A stretch of 64,000 nt of DNA from positions 62,001 to 126,000 of the forward strand of contig JAHBTU010000005.1 of NCBI GenBank assembly GCA_019638455.1. Direction: 5' to 3'. The translations under genes were made by a program, and so were the position numbers. The notes under the pieces were generated by a model. That model searched no databases. It was given only the letters and a program-made list of their open reading frames with translations, and was not told the origin of the DNA. The stretch comes from Saprospiraceae bacterium. GTDB taxonomy: Bacteria; Bacteroidota; Bacteroidia; Chitinophagales; Saprospiraceae. Below are positions 35,483 to 43,747 of this stretch, in pieces. Within the stretch, counting starts at the first letter, position 1, and the number at the start of each line of letters is the position of its first letter.

Positions 35483-36532
35483 TCACCTGCCTTTGTTGCA
35501 GTTTTTCAGAATATCCCGTCGGGCCAATCGCGGGTCTTCCAATGTTTTGAAAAAGCTCTCAAAATAATTTGTCATCTGCCGCCGGGCGTTGGCTGACAAA
35601 TAGGCCGACCGCTCGCAATGCTCAAGCAACGCTGATTTTTTGCTCAGGTAAAAGTCGAATTGCTGTTGGTAGTGCGCTTCAGAGCGGCATAGTCCCAAGT
35701 AATAACGGTCCTGCACCGTCTGAATCGGGTAGTCGCGGTTGGGAATGGCGTAGTTGGTACCCACAGCGCCCGCGTAATCAAAATCGTAAGGCACGGCGAT
35801 TATTTTGTCACTGCCATTCAAGTACACAAGTTTGATATTGTGGCGAGAGCGGGCGCTCCAGTCCGTGTTGCCAATCATAAACTCAAACAAGCACATCCTG
35901 TCGTAGGAGACCGAATCGAGCGTACGGGTGCTTCCCACCCGCGGCTTCATGGGGAAACCACCGATGCGAGCAGCCATTTCTCGCTCACTTTCAATAAAAA
36001 AGGAAAAACTCTCCGCACTGCGACCCTTGCGTTGCGTGTCATCGAAGCGGACATGAGCTGGCTTCACCCGAAAGCTCTGCTCCGTCACGAGGTTGTAAAG
36101 CTCGTAGAGCACATATTCGCGCCGCACCCACTCATCGTTCAGCGGCGATTGGTCGCAGCCCGTCACCAATTTAAGCTCGTTGATGTCGGCAACGCTATCG
36201 TTCGCAGGTTTTTGTTCGTAGAAACGCACCTTCACGGGCGGGAACTCACAAGTCTTTTTGCGCATATTGCCACGCGCCGCCACCTGCACGTTGAGCCGCA
36301 TGGCCACGCTGTCGCCTTTCAAAATTTTGAATACCGCGGGTTGCCATTTTTCATCGGCTTTGTCGCCTTTCAGCTGCTTCAGGTCAGTCTCGATGCTGAT
36401 GCTGAGCGAATCATGCTGCTGCAAAAAAGCAAAAGCATTGACACCGGCGGGCAACTGCGCTTGCGCATGGATGAAAAACAAGAAAACGAACCCTGCCAGA
36501 CAAGCAGCGAAACGGAGAGGAAACTTGCACAT
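35483..36532 (-). CDS. Secreted protein with CotH-like/kinase-like catalytic motifs
   Basis: 349 residues from ATG 36532, with a signal peptide (F-A-A-C-L-A-G-F-V-F-L-F-F-I-H-A-Q-A-Q). The second half has F-E-F-M-I-G-N-T-D-W-S-A-R-S-R-H-N-I-K-L, then A-V-P-Y-D-F-D-Y-A-G. The pairing of a G-N-x-D-W-x(5)-H-N loop with a D-F-D segment resembles CotH and related atypical kinases. The first half includes a beta-rich part with K-T-C-E-F-P-P-V-K-V-R-F. The exact family is not certain. It stands alone on the minus strand. Confidence 0.45.
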   Translation of the reverse strand: MCKFPLRFAACLAGFVFLFFIHAQAQLPAGVNAFAFLQQHDSLSISIETDLKQLKGDKADEKWQPAVFKILKGDSVAMRLNVQVAARGNMRKKTCEFPPVKVRFYEQKPANDSVADINELKLVTGCDQSPLNDEWVRREYVLYELYNLVTEQSFRVKPAHVRFDDTQRKGRSAESFSFFIESEREMAARIGGFPMKPRVGSTRTLDSVSYDRMCLFEFMIGNTDWSARSRHNIKLVYLNGSDKIIAVPYDFDYAGAVGTNYAIPNRDYPIQTVQDRYYLGLCRSEAHYQQQFDFYLSKKSALLEHCERSAYLSANARRQMTNYFESFFKTLEDPRLARRDILKNCNKGR

Positions 36533-36600
36533 AGAAAGCCAATTTATTGATGTAGCCAATAGTCGTGGGGGCAAGCAGTTACATCAATAAATCAACGCGC

Positions 36601-36909
36601 TCAATTCACAGAAAATGCGGGCAAAAATGGATGGGCCGCGTTGTAGAAAGTCAGTTCGCTGATGCGTACTTTCATGTAGCGGGTCAAAGGTAAGGTTTGA
36701 ATGATTTGCAGGAGCTCTGTCTCGGACTGGACGGAAAAAACCGCCCACAATTTGGAGTTTTCGAGCGACAAGGCGTAGTTGAGGATTTTGCCCTCGTTGA
36801 GAAGCCTGTTGACGGCAGCGCGCTGATGTGGGATGCGGCTAACAAATTCTTCCGGCAAATCTTGGGGCATGGTGAAATCAACCATGTACTGCGTTAGGCT
36901 GCCTTCCAT
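36601..36909 (-). CDS. Muconolactone-isomerase-like ferredoxin-fold protein
   Basis: 102 residues. The pattern M-V-D-F-T-M-P-Q-D-L-P-E-E-F, then R-A-A-V-N-R-L-L-N-E-G-K-I, then W-A-V-F-S-V-Q-S-E-T-E-L-L-Q-I-I, then L-P-L-T-R-Y-M matches the muconolactone isomerase/YciI-like dimeric alpha-beta barrel. No catabolic genes are adjacent, so a true muconolactone role is doubtful. The frame ends with a short Phe/Ala-rich tail. Confidence 0.65.
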   Translation of the reverse strand: MEGSLTQYMVDFTMPQDLPEEFVSRIPHQRAAVNRLLNEGKILNYALSLENSKLWAVFSVQSETELLQIIQTLPLTRYMKVRISELTFYNAAHPFLPAFSVN

Positions 36910-37241
36910 GTATGTCGTGTGTATGTGTTTTGGATGGGTTACAAAGGTGATTGTGTGTCAGTCTCTCGGATACATAACCCACAGGTCCCCTTCAAGTCAA
37001 AAACCGTGCAAATTTTGCAAAATCCACCGTGAGCCTGTCATTGCGTCATGCGGATTTAACAAAAACAAAATCTGTTGTCACATCGCATACTCTTGAGGAC
37101 AAAGTAAAACCCTTCCCCCATCGTTTACGGCGCTTTCAATTACATTTGCGGCTCTTTTTTCGTTGCTCCCGTCCCCACACCAGTTGGACAACAAACAACG
37201 AACAACAAACAACCAGCAACAAACAACAAACAACGAACACC
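36910..37241. other. Intergenic region upstream of aspS
   Basis: No gene seen. Contains a -7-like TACATTTG at 37141-37148 facing aspS without a clear -33 partner, and a leader rich in AAC/AACAA triplets (about 37187-37241) just before the aspS start. Confidence 0.5.
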
Positions 37242-39005
37242 ATGTATCGCACCCATACCTGCGGCGAACTCCGCCTTTCGGACGTAAACAAAGAAGTCAC
37301 CCTTTCCGGCTGGGTCGCCATCAGCCGCGACCTCGGCGGCCTCACTTTCGTGGACTTGCGCGACCGCTACGGCATCACGCAATTGGTGTTCGACATGGAC
37401 GACAATGCCGCCCTGTGCGAACGCGCCCGCAACTTGGGGCGCGAATACGTCGTCCAAGCGAGCGGCCAAGTCCGCGAACGCGCCTCGAAAAACCCCAACC
37501 GCGAAACAGGCGACATCGAAATCCGCGTGACTGACCTCAAAGTGCTGAACGCGGCCAAGACACCGCCCTTCACGATTCAGGACGACACCGACGGCGGCGA
37601 CGACCTGCGCATGAAATACCGCTACCTCGATTTGCGGAGAAATGCCGTGCAGAAAAACCTCCTGTTCCGCTCCAACTTGGCTATCGAAACCCGCAAATAC
37701 CTTGCGAGTCAAGGCTTTGTGGAAGTGGAAACCCCCAATCTCATCAAAAGCACGCCCGAAGGCGCGCGCGACTTTGTGGTGCCAAGCCGCATGAACAAAG
37801 GCCAGTTCTACGCGCTGCCGCAAAGCCCGCAGACCTTCAAGCAAATCCTGATGGTGGCGGGTTTCGACAAGTATTTTCAGCTCGTAAAATGCTTCCGCGA
37901 CGAGGATTTGCGCGCCGACCGCCAGCCGGAATTCACGCAGATTGACTGCGAGATGTCGTTCGTCCACCAAGAGGACATTCTCCAGACCTTCGAGGGCTTG
38001 ACCAAATACTTGTTTAAAAACACTCTCGGCATCACGCTCGGCGATTTTCCCCGAATGACCTACGACGAGGCCATGCGGCGTTTTGGCAGCGACAAGCCCG
38101 ACCTGCGGTTTGGGATGGAATTCGTTGATTTATCAAACATTGCGAAAGGAAAAGGATTCCAAGTGTTCGATAGCGCGGAGTCTGTCATCGCCATTGCAGT
38201 GCCCGGCTGCGCCGAATACTCCCGCAAACAACTCGACGAACTGACCGAGTGGGTGAAACGCCCCCAAATCGCCGCGAAGGGTTTAGTCTATGTAAAATAC
38301 GAAGCCGATGGAAGTGTGAAATCCTCTGTTGACAAATTTTACAGCGCCGATGAGTTGAAAATTTGGTTAGAAAAAGGCGACGCGAAACCAGGCGATTTGC
38401 TGCTCATCCTTTGCGGCGAGGACGAAAAAACGCGCAAACAACTATCCGAACTACGCCTCGAAATGGGCACGCGGCTCGGCTTGCGCAAACCCGACGACTT
38501 CAAGCCCCTCTGGGTCGTGGATTTCCCACTGCTTGAATGGGACGAAGACGAAAGCCGATTCTTCGCCATGCACCACCCTTTCACCTCGCCCAAACCCGCC
38601 GACATTGCCAAAATGGAATCGAACGACCACGCTGTGCTGAAAGGCATCCGTGCCGACGCTTACGACTTGGTGCTCAATGGCGTGGAAATCGGCGGCGGCT
38701 CCATCCGTATTCACGACCGCGACTTGCAAAGCCGCAATTTCAAACTCTTGGGCTTCACTACCGAAGAGGCAGAGGCTCAATTCGGCTTTCTGCTCGGCGC
38801 TTTCGAATACGGAGCACCCCCACACGGCGGCATCGCCTTCGGCTTCGACCGCCTGTGCTCCGTGATGAATGGCGTGAACAGCATCCGCGACTTCATCGCT
38901 TTCCCAAAAAACAATCAGGGCCGCGACATGATGATTGACGCGCCGGACACTATCAACAAAAAGCAACTGGAGGAATTGGGGATTCGGGTCGTTGCGAATG
39001 AGTAA
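37242..39005 (+). CDS. aspS: Aspartyl-tRNA synthetase
   Basis: 587 residues from ATG 37242 (M-Y-R-T-H-T-C-G-E-L-R-L). Order: OB-fold anticodon-binding domain (G-W-V-A-I-S-R-D-L-G-G, then F-V-D-L-R-D-R-Y-G), class II catalytic motif 2 (F-R-D-E-D-L-R-A-D-R-Q-P-E-F-T-Q), the bacterial insertion domain, and motif 3 (G-G-I-A-F-G-F-D-R-L). Length is as expected for bacterial AspRS. It charges tRNA-Asp in the cytosol. The open frame extends upstream through the AAC-rich leader, which is not coding. A long imperfect hairpin follows the stop. Confidence 0.93.
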   Translation: MYRTHTCGELRLSDVNKEVTLSGWVAISRDLGGLTFVDLRDRYGITQLVFDMDDNAALCERARNLGREYVVQASGQVRERASKNPNRETGDIEIRVTDLKVLNAAKTPPFTIQDDTDGGDDLRMKYRYLDLRRNAVQKNLLFRSNLAIETRKYLASQGFVEVETPNLIKSTPEGARDFVVPSRMNKGQFYALPQSPQTFKQILMVAGFDKYFQLVKCFRDEDLRADRQPEFTQIDCEMSFVHQEDILQTFEGLTKYLFKNTLGITLGDFPRMTYDEAMRRFGSDKPDLRFGMEFVDLSNIAKGKGFQVFDSAESVIAIAVPGCAEYSRKQLDELTEWVKRPQIAAKGLVYVKYEADGSVKSSVDKFYSADELKIWLEKGDAKPGDLLLILCGEDEKTRKQLSELRLEMGTRLGLRKPDDFKPLWVVDFPLLEWDEDESRFFAMHHPFTSPKPADIAKMESNDHAVLKGIRADAYDLVLNGVEIGGGSIRIHDRDLQSRNFKLLGFTTEEAEAQFGFLLGAFEYGAPPHGGIAFGFDRLCSVMNGVNSIRDFIAFPKNNQGRDMMIDAPDTINKKQLEELGIRVVANE

Positions 39006-39010
39006 TTTTT

Positions 39011-39086
39011 TAACCGTAAGAGACGCGGAAACGCAGAGAAGATTCTTCCAAAAGACACGCCCTGCGTTTCCGTGAATCTGCGGTTT
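39011..39086. terminator. Long imperfect hairpin between convergent aspS and RidA genes
   Basis: TAACCGTAAG...GCGGAAACGCAG pairs with CTGCGTTTCC...TGCGGTTTA, a stem of about 26 positions with mismatches, preceded by a TTTTT run. Could be a bidirectional terminator or a dispersed palindrome. Confidence 0.45.
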
Positions 39087-39510
39087 AGCCTGAAATCACG
39101 GCAATACACTTCAACTCAATCGCAATCGGCGTAGGCAGGCTGTCAATGCCCACCGTGGTACGACAGGGCTGATTATCCTTGAAATACTCGGCGTAGATGC
39201 GATTGAACGTGTGAAAATCGCGCTCCATGTTGACGAGAAACACCGTCACGTCCACCAAATCCTCCCATCGGGCACCACTGTCTTCCAATACGGCCCGCAC
39301 GTTGCGGAACACCGAGTGCACCTGTGCTTCAAAGTCAAATTCCATGTAGTTGCCTGCCGGAGAGCGTTTCAGACCCGGCACGCCGTCCGTCGCTGGGTCA
39401 CGTGGGCCAATGCCGGAAAGAAACAAAAGGTTGCCCACACGGCGCGCATGAGGATACAGGCCGACGGGTTTGGGAGCGGAGGGAGCGTCAATCTTTTCGG
39501 AAGAAGACAT
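39085..39510 (-). CDS. RidA-family deaminase
   Basis: 141 residues. RidA/YjgF signature: V-G-N-L-L-F-L-S-G-I-G-P-R-D, then Q-V-H-S-V-F-R-N-V-R-A-V-L-E, then F-N-R-I-Y-A-E-Y-F, and C-R-T-T-V-G-I-D-S-L-P-T-P-I-A-I-E, with the conserved Arg and Glu. It is slightly longer than housekeeping RidA at the N-terminus and resembles the 2-aminomuconate deaminase branch, but no kynurenine-pathway gene is in view. Either imine hydrolysis or 2-aminomuconate deamination is possible. Confidence 0.85.
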   Translation of the reverse strand: MSSSEKIDAPSAPKPVGLYPHARRVGNLLFLSGIGPRDPATDGVPGLKRSPAGNYMEFDFEAQVHSVFRNVRAVLEDSGARWEDLVDVTVFLVNMERDFHTFNRIYAEYFKDNQPCRTTVGIDSLPTPIAIELKCIAVISG

Positions 39511-39989
39511 GGGATGGTGACTGGTTGGATTGGTGATGGGTCGTTGGTTTGCGAAGCAAAAATAGAGAGATTGAGCACATCAGCAATCATCATACCTCGC
39601 ACCGCCAAGTTTTGGGCATGGTTAAAAGCGCAATCTGCCAAAAGTCAAGAACATCAATCATGGTCATCTGACAAATCCTAGCGAATCAAGGTATACCTTC
39701 GCCGCATAGAAATTGAGATACAGCGTGCTGAATACTTCGCGCCACCAGAGTTTTGGGCATGGCTGCACTCGCAATCTGTTCAAAATCAGGGACATCAATC
39801 ATGGTCATCTGACAAATCCTAGCGAATCAAGTTATACCTTCGCCGCATAGAAATTGAGATACAGCGTGCTGAATACTTCGCGCCACCAGAGTTTTGGGCA
39901 TGGCTGCACTCGCAATCTGTTCAAAATCAGGGACATCAATCATGGTCATCTGACAAATCCTAGCGAATCAAGGTATAAAACGAGAAGCC
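39511..39989. repeat. Repeat-filled intergenic region before the ROK gene
   Basis: No gene. It holds three copies of a dispersed repeat of about 105 bp (family R1, starting with a TACTTCGCGCC-like end and ending GCGAATCAAGGTATA). These are 39591-39697, 39732-39839 and 39873-39977. The last two lie in an exact 141-bp tandem duplication (39692-39832 and 39833-39973). Confidence 0.85.
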
Positions 39990-40943
39990 ATGCCGAACAC
40001 ACAATCAGCAATCCCGCTTCCTTCGGGTCAGGTCAACAGTCACGCCCCCCTTTGGGGACTCGACCTCGGCGGCACCAAAATAGAAGGTGTCATATTTGAA
40101 AGCCGCCACAACCCTAAGGTGTTGCATCGCCTGCGCATCCCCACAGAGTCGGGCAAAGGCTACGAACACATCATCAATCAAGTCGCCAAGTTGGTGGAAA
40201 TGCTCGCTGCCGAGTCTGGCCTGCGGCCCTCCCACATCGGCATCGGGCATCCGGGCACCCTCGACCCTAACACCGGCACGATAAAAAACGCCAACACCAC
40301 CGCCCTGAACGGGCGCCCCTTCAACGTGGACTTAGAGCAAAAAATCGGCGTACCGGTTCGTTTGGCCAACGATGCCAACTGCTTCGCCGTGGCAGAGGCC
40401 CTACTGGGGAAAGTGCCTGCCGCCGTGCCAAATGCGGAAGTCGTGTTTGGCGTCATCATGGGCACGGGGGTTGGCGGCGGCTGGGTCATCCATGGGAAAG
40501 TCATCAACGGACGGCAAGGCATCGGCGGCGAATGGGGGCACAATTTTCTCGACGAGAGTGGCGGCCCTTGCTACTGTGGGCGCACAGGCTGCGTCGAGAC
40601 CGTGATTTCTGGCCCAGCATTGGAGCGTTTTTATGAAAAACTGACGGCGCGACACTTGCCCCTGCGCGACATCGCAAAAGCTGCCGAGACTGGAACTGAC
40701 GAGGCCGCCGCCCAAACGATGGAGCGCCTCATCCACTTTTTTGGCAAAGCTATCGCCGTCGTCATCAACATCATGGACCCCGATGCCATCGTGCTGGGCG
40801 GCGGCGTGGGCAACATCGAGCGCCTTTACACCGACGGTGTGGCCGAAGCAAAAAAATACCTGTTCAACACGCGCATTGACACCGTTTTCCTGAAACCCGA
40901 ACTCGGCGACAGCGCAGGCGTGTTCGGCGCAGCTTTGCTCTGA
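39990..40943 (+). CDS. ROK-family sugar kinase
   Basis: 317 residues. Phosphate-binding L-D-L-G-G-T-K-I-E-G near residues 24-33, catalytic-base region N-D-A-N-C-F-A-V, and ROK consensus G-T-G-V-G-G-G. The zinc/CXCGXXGC motif is G-E-W-G-H-N then C-Y-C-G-R-T-G-C. All residues needed for an active hexokinase-type sugar kinase (glucokinase, fructokinase or N-acetylmannosamine kinase) are present, and there is no HTH, so it is not a repressor. A sugar mutarotase gene follows on the same strand 300 bases downstream. Confidence 0.88.
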   Translation: MPNTQSAIPLPSGQVNSHAPLWGLDLGGTKIEGVIFESRHNPKVLHRLRIPTESGKGYEHIINQVAKLVEMLAAESGLRPSHIGIGHPGTLDPNTGTIKNANTTALNGRPFNVDLEQKIGVPVRLANDANCFAVAEALLGKVPAAVPNAEVVFGVIMGTGVGGGWVIHGKVINGRQGIGGEWGHNFLDESGGPCYCGRTGCVETVISGPALERFYEKLTARHLPLRDIAKAAETGTDEAAAQTMERLIHFFGKAIAVVINIMDPDAIVLGGGVGNIERLYTDGVAEAKKYLFNTRIDTVFLKPELGDSAGVFGAALL

Positions 40944-41048
40944 ACTTTTATACCCAACGGAAAGTGGTTTGCGGAAAAATGCCCGTTCAAATCTTTGAAA
41001 ATCACTGTTATCAATCAAGGCAATCTCGCAAATCATTTTCATCTGAAT

Positions 41049-41210
41049 AGACTTGTTGCGGTGGAGGGTTTTGAGTGAAGGGGATTGTCATTTTTTCGAC
41101 TGGCAAGGCAAATTTTGCAGTCGAAATCGGGCATATACGGCGAAAAATTTAACGAAGCCAGTCGGAAAAAGGGCTTTCCCTTCGCCAAAGGCATCCACCG
41201 CAACAAGTCT
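41049..41210. repeat. 162-bp inverted-repeat element (MITE-like)
   Basis: Perfect 17-bp terminal inverted repeats (AGACTTGTTGCGGTGGA at 41049-41065 and its complement at 41194-41210). The interior also pairs (CGACTGGC near 41098 with GCCAGTCG near 41157). Possible 3-bp duplication AAT on both sides. It fills most of the 301-base gap before the mutarotase gene. Confidence 0.65.
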
Positions 41211-41244
41211 AATATACTTCCACCCTCTTTTATCACCCACGTCC

Positions 41245-41574
41245 ATGCAACGATTTTGCCTCGCGCTCGACCTCAAACCTGACCCCGTCCTCATAGCCGA
41301 ATACGAAGACTACCACCGCGCCGTGTGGCCCGAAATACTCGATAGCATTCGGGCGGCGGGCATTGAACGGTTGGAAATTTACCGCGTGGGGGAAAGGCTC
41401 TTCATGCTCTTGGAGGCCGACGACCATTTTTCTTTTGAAAAAAAAGCCGTGCTTGATGCCGCCAATCCGAAAGTGCAGGAATGGGAAACACTCATGTGGC
41501 GATACCAACAAGCACTGCCCTCAGCCAAACCGGGGGAAAAATGGGTGCTAATGGAGCGGATTTTTGAAATCTAA
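41245..41574 (+). CDS. L-rhamnose mutarotase family protein (RhaM/FucU-like)
   Basis: 109 residues from ATG 41245. Signature: F-C-L-A-L-D-L-K-P-D-P, then A-E-Y-E-D-Y-H-R-A-V-W-P-E-I (catalytic His24), then E-I-Y-R-V-G-E-R-L-F-M-L-L-E and W-E-T-L-M-W-R-Y-Q. The RhaM fold interconverts anomers of L-rhamnose or related deoxy sugars. No rhamnose catabolic operon is visible. The E2 gene is convergent and its stop overlaps the end of this gene. Confidence 0.85.
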   Translation: MQRFCLALDLKPDPVLIAEYEDYHRAVWPEILDSIRAAGIERLEIYRVGERLFMLLEADDHFSFEKKAVLDAANPKVQEWETLMWRYQQALPSAKPGEKWVLMERIFEI

Positions 41575-42908
41575 ACCGCTCGATTCACGTCAAACTGCTC
41601 CAGATAATCGCCCACTCGACGAATGAAGGAGCCGCCCAAGCTGCCGTCCACCACGCGGTGGTCGTAGGACATGGAGAGGAACATCATCTGGCGCACGGCA
41701 ATCACATCGCCATACTCCGTCTCAAGCACCGCAGGCTTTTTGCGAATCGCCCCCGTCGCCATAATGGCCACTTGTGGTTGATTGATGATGGGAGTGCCCA
41801 TCACATTGCCGAAAGTACCCACATTGGTGAGGGTGAAAGTGCCGCCCTGAATCTCGTCCGGTTTGAGTTGGTTCTGGCGCGCGCGGTTCGCCAAGTCGTT
41901 CACCTGCTTGGCAAGGCCCGCGAGATTTAGAAAATCGGCGTTTTTGATAACGGGCACGATGAGATTGCCCGTTGGCAACGCGGCAGCCATGCCGATATTG
42001 ATGTCCTTTTTCACGATGAGGCGCGTGCCGTCCACCGATATGTTTATCATCGGGAAATCGCGGATGGCACGAGCGACCGCTTCGATGAAAATGGGCGTGA
42101 ACGTGATATTTTCGCCATACTTTTTCTTGAACTCGTCCTTCACGCGGTTGCGCCAGTTCACGAGATTGGTCACATCCACCTCCACGAACGAAGTGACGTG
42201 CGGACTGGTTTGCTTGCTCATCACCATGTGTTCGGCGATGAGCTTGCGCATTCTATCCATCTCCACGATTTCTACGTTCCCTTCGATGCTGGTCGCCGGG
42301 CGCTGTGGCTGTGCGGGGGCTTGCACTGGCGGTTGGCTGCTGACGGGCTGCTGCTGGCCGCCACCTCTGTTAGCAACGTAGGCTAGTATGTCTTTCTTCG
42401 TGACGCGACCATCCTGACCTGTGCCGGGGATGCGGTCCAATTCGGCTTGGCCGATTTGTTCCTGCTTGGCTATGGTGCGCACCAAAGGCGAGTAGAAACG
42501 CCCTTCCGATGAGGACTGCCGCCCCAGCGCCCCAGCGTCGGCAGGCACGGATTGGGCACTCGCAGCCCTGCTGGCGCTTTCGCTGCCTGTGGCAGGCTGT
42601 GGCTGCGTGCCGTTGGTCGCTGCGGATTGTGCCGTGGCGGGCGAGGCAGCGGGCTGAGCGTTGGCCGCCTCCGTTTCAATAATTGCGATGACTTTGTTGA
42701 TTGGCACCACATCGTTTTCTTGAAAGAGGATTTCGACCAGCACACCTTCCACGGGCGACGGCACCTCGCTATCCACCTTGTCGGTGGCAATGTCGAGCAC
42801 CGGTTCGTCGAGTTCGATGCGGTCGCCGGGTTTTTTGCGCCACTTCAAGATGGTGGCTTCCATGATGCTTTCGCCCATTTTGGGCATCACAAGTTCTACG
42901 CGAGCCAT
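41571..42908 (-). CDS. 2-oxo acid dehydrogenase E2 component (dihydrolipoamide acyltransferase)
   Basis: 445 residues. One lipoyl domain with the lipoylated Lys44 in D-I-A-T-D-K-V-D-S-E. A Pro/Ala/Gln-rich linker, an E3/E1-binding domain (Y-S-P-L-V-R-T-I-A-K, then G-R-V-T-K-K-D-I-L-A-Y) and a catalytic domain follow, ending M-S-Y-D-H-R-V-V-D-G-S. A single lipoyl domain and the catalytic sequence favour the branched-chain type or a general Bacteroidota E2 over the pyruvate type. E1 and E3 genes are not adjacent. The complex works in the cytosol. Confidence 0.88.
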   Translation of the reverse strand: MARVELVMPKMGESIMEATILKWRKKPGDRIELDEPVLDIATDKVDSEVPSPVEGVLVEILFQENDVVPINKVIAIIETEAANAQPAASPATAQSAATNGTQPQPATGSESASRAASAQSVPADAGALGRQSSSEGRFYSPLVRTIAKQEQIGQAELDRIPGTGQDGRVTKKDILAYVANRGGGQQQPVSSQPPVQAPAQPQRPATSIEGNVEIVEMDRMRKLIAEHMVMSKQTSPHVTSFVEVDVTNLVNWRNRVKDEFKKKYGENITFTPIFIEAVARAIRDFPMINISVDGTRLIVKKDINIGMAAALPTGNLIVPVIKNADFLNLAGLAKQVNDLANRARQNQLKPDEIQGGTFTLTNVGTFGNVMGTPIINQPQVAIMATGAIRKKPAVLETEYGDVIAVRQMMFLSMSYDHRVVDGSLGGSFIRRVGDYLEQFDVNRAV

Positions 42909-42987
42909 TATGTGAGGGTTGAGGCACGTTCGGTTTTATCCTATGGCCTCGTTTTTTTATTGTTGAGGTGGATGGTTAAAGCGGGGG

Positions 42988-42995
42988 CAAAGGTA
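42988..42995 (-). promoter_or_regulatory. Candidate -7 element for the E2 gene
   Basis: TACCTTTG on the minus strand, 80 bases before the E2 start. No -33 partner at the standard spacing. Confidence 0.25.
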
Positions 42996-43114
42996 AGGGA
43001 AGTTGCCACAAATTTTTCGGGGTGCTGCTTATGTCTGAATAGTTCTGCTATATTGGTCAAGGCAATCTCACAAAACGTTTTCGTTCGGGTATAAATCCTC
43101 ATTTTTGCCGCATC

Positions 43115-43747
43115 ATGCAATCTGTAAAAAACGTCATTTTTGATTTCGGAAACGTCCTTTTCGACCTCGAACTATCGAATATCGAGCGCCATTTGAAACA
43201 ACTTTTTGGGGAAAATTTTGCTACAGCCAAAGAAAAACTCCTGAATGACCGGGTTTTTGAGCGCTACGAGGTGGGCGAGCTTGGCACGGGAGAATTTGTG
43301 GATGCCGTTCGTTTTGCCTCCGCTCCACCGCTTCACGCAGCGCAAGTCGTGGCGGCTTGGAACTCCATCTTTCGGCAAATGCCAAGGGAGCGGTTCGAGA
43401 TGTTGCTCCGCCTTCGGACACGCTACCGGGTTTTTTTGCTGAGCAACATCAACGACCTGCACGCCACTTGGATTGACGACTATATGGTGCGGGAGCATCG
43501 AATCGAAGACTTCCAGACGCGCTATTTTGATGGGGTCTATTACTCACATCTCATTCGCCTGCGCAAACCCGACAGAGAGGCGTATGAATATGTGCTGACT
43601 GATGCCGGGCTGGTGCCGGAGGAGTGTGTTTTTTTTGACGACCTGCCCCCCAACGTGGAAGCGGCGGCGGCGTTGGGCATTCGCGGCATCTTGCACCCGG
43701 TGGGCGACGACATCGTGCAGGCGGTCAGCCGCTTTGGACTTTTGTAG
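43115..43747 (+). CDS. HAD-IA family phosphatase (YihX-like)
   Basis: 210 residues. Motif I is V-I-F-D-F-G-N-V-L-F-D with nucleophile Asp10; position +2 is Gly, as in the YihX sub-family, instead of the usual Asp. Motif II is L-L-S-N-I-N, motif III Lys lies in L-R-K-P-D-R-E-A-Y, and motif IV is F-F-D-D-L-P-P-N-V-E-A-A. Substrate is probably a small sugar phosphate. Its 3' end overlaps the stop of the convergent DUF5682 gene by about 20 bases. Confidence 0.85.
   Translation: MQSVKNVIFDFGNVLFDLELSNIERHLKQLFGENFATAKEKLLNDRVFERYEVGELGTGEFVDAVRFASAPPLHAAQVVAAWNSIFRQMPRERFEMLLRLRTRYRVFLLSNINDLHATWIDDYMVREHRIEDFQTRYFDGVYYSHLIRLRKPDREAYEYVLTDAGLVPEECVFFDDLPPNVEAAAALGIRGILHPVGDDIVQAVSRFGLL

Noticed and set aside
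39692..39973. CRISPR or coding repeat
   Set aside because: Only two exact 141-bp units without spacers; open frames across them differ between copies and lack any start signal.
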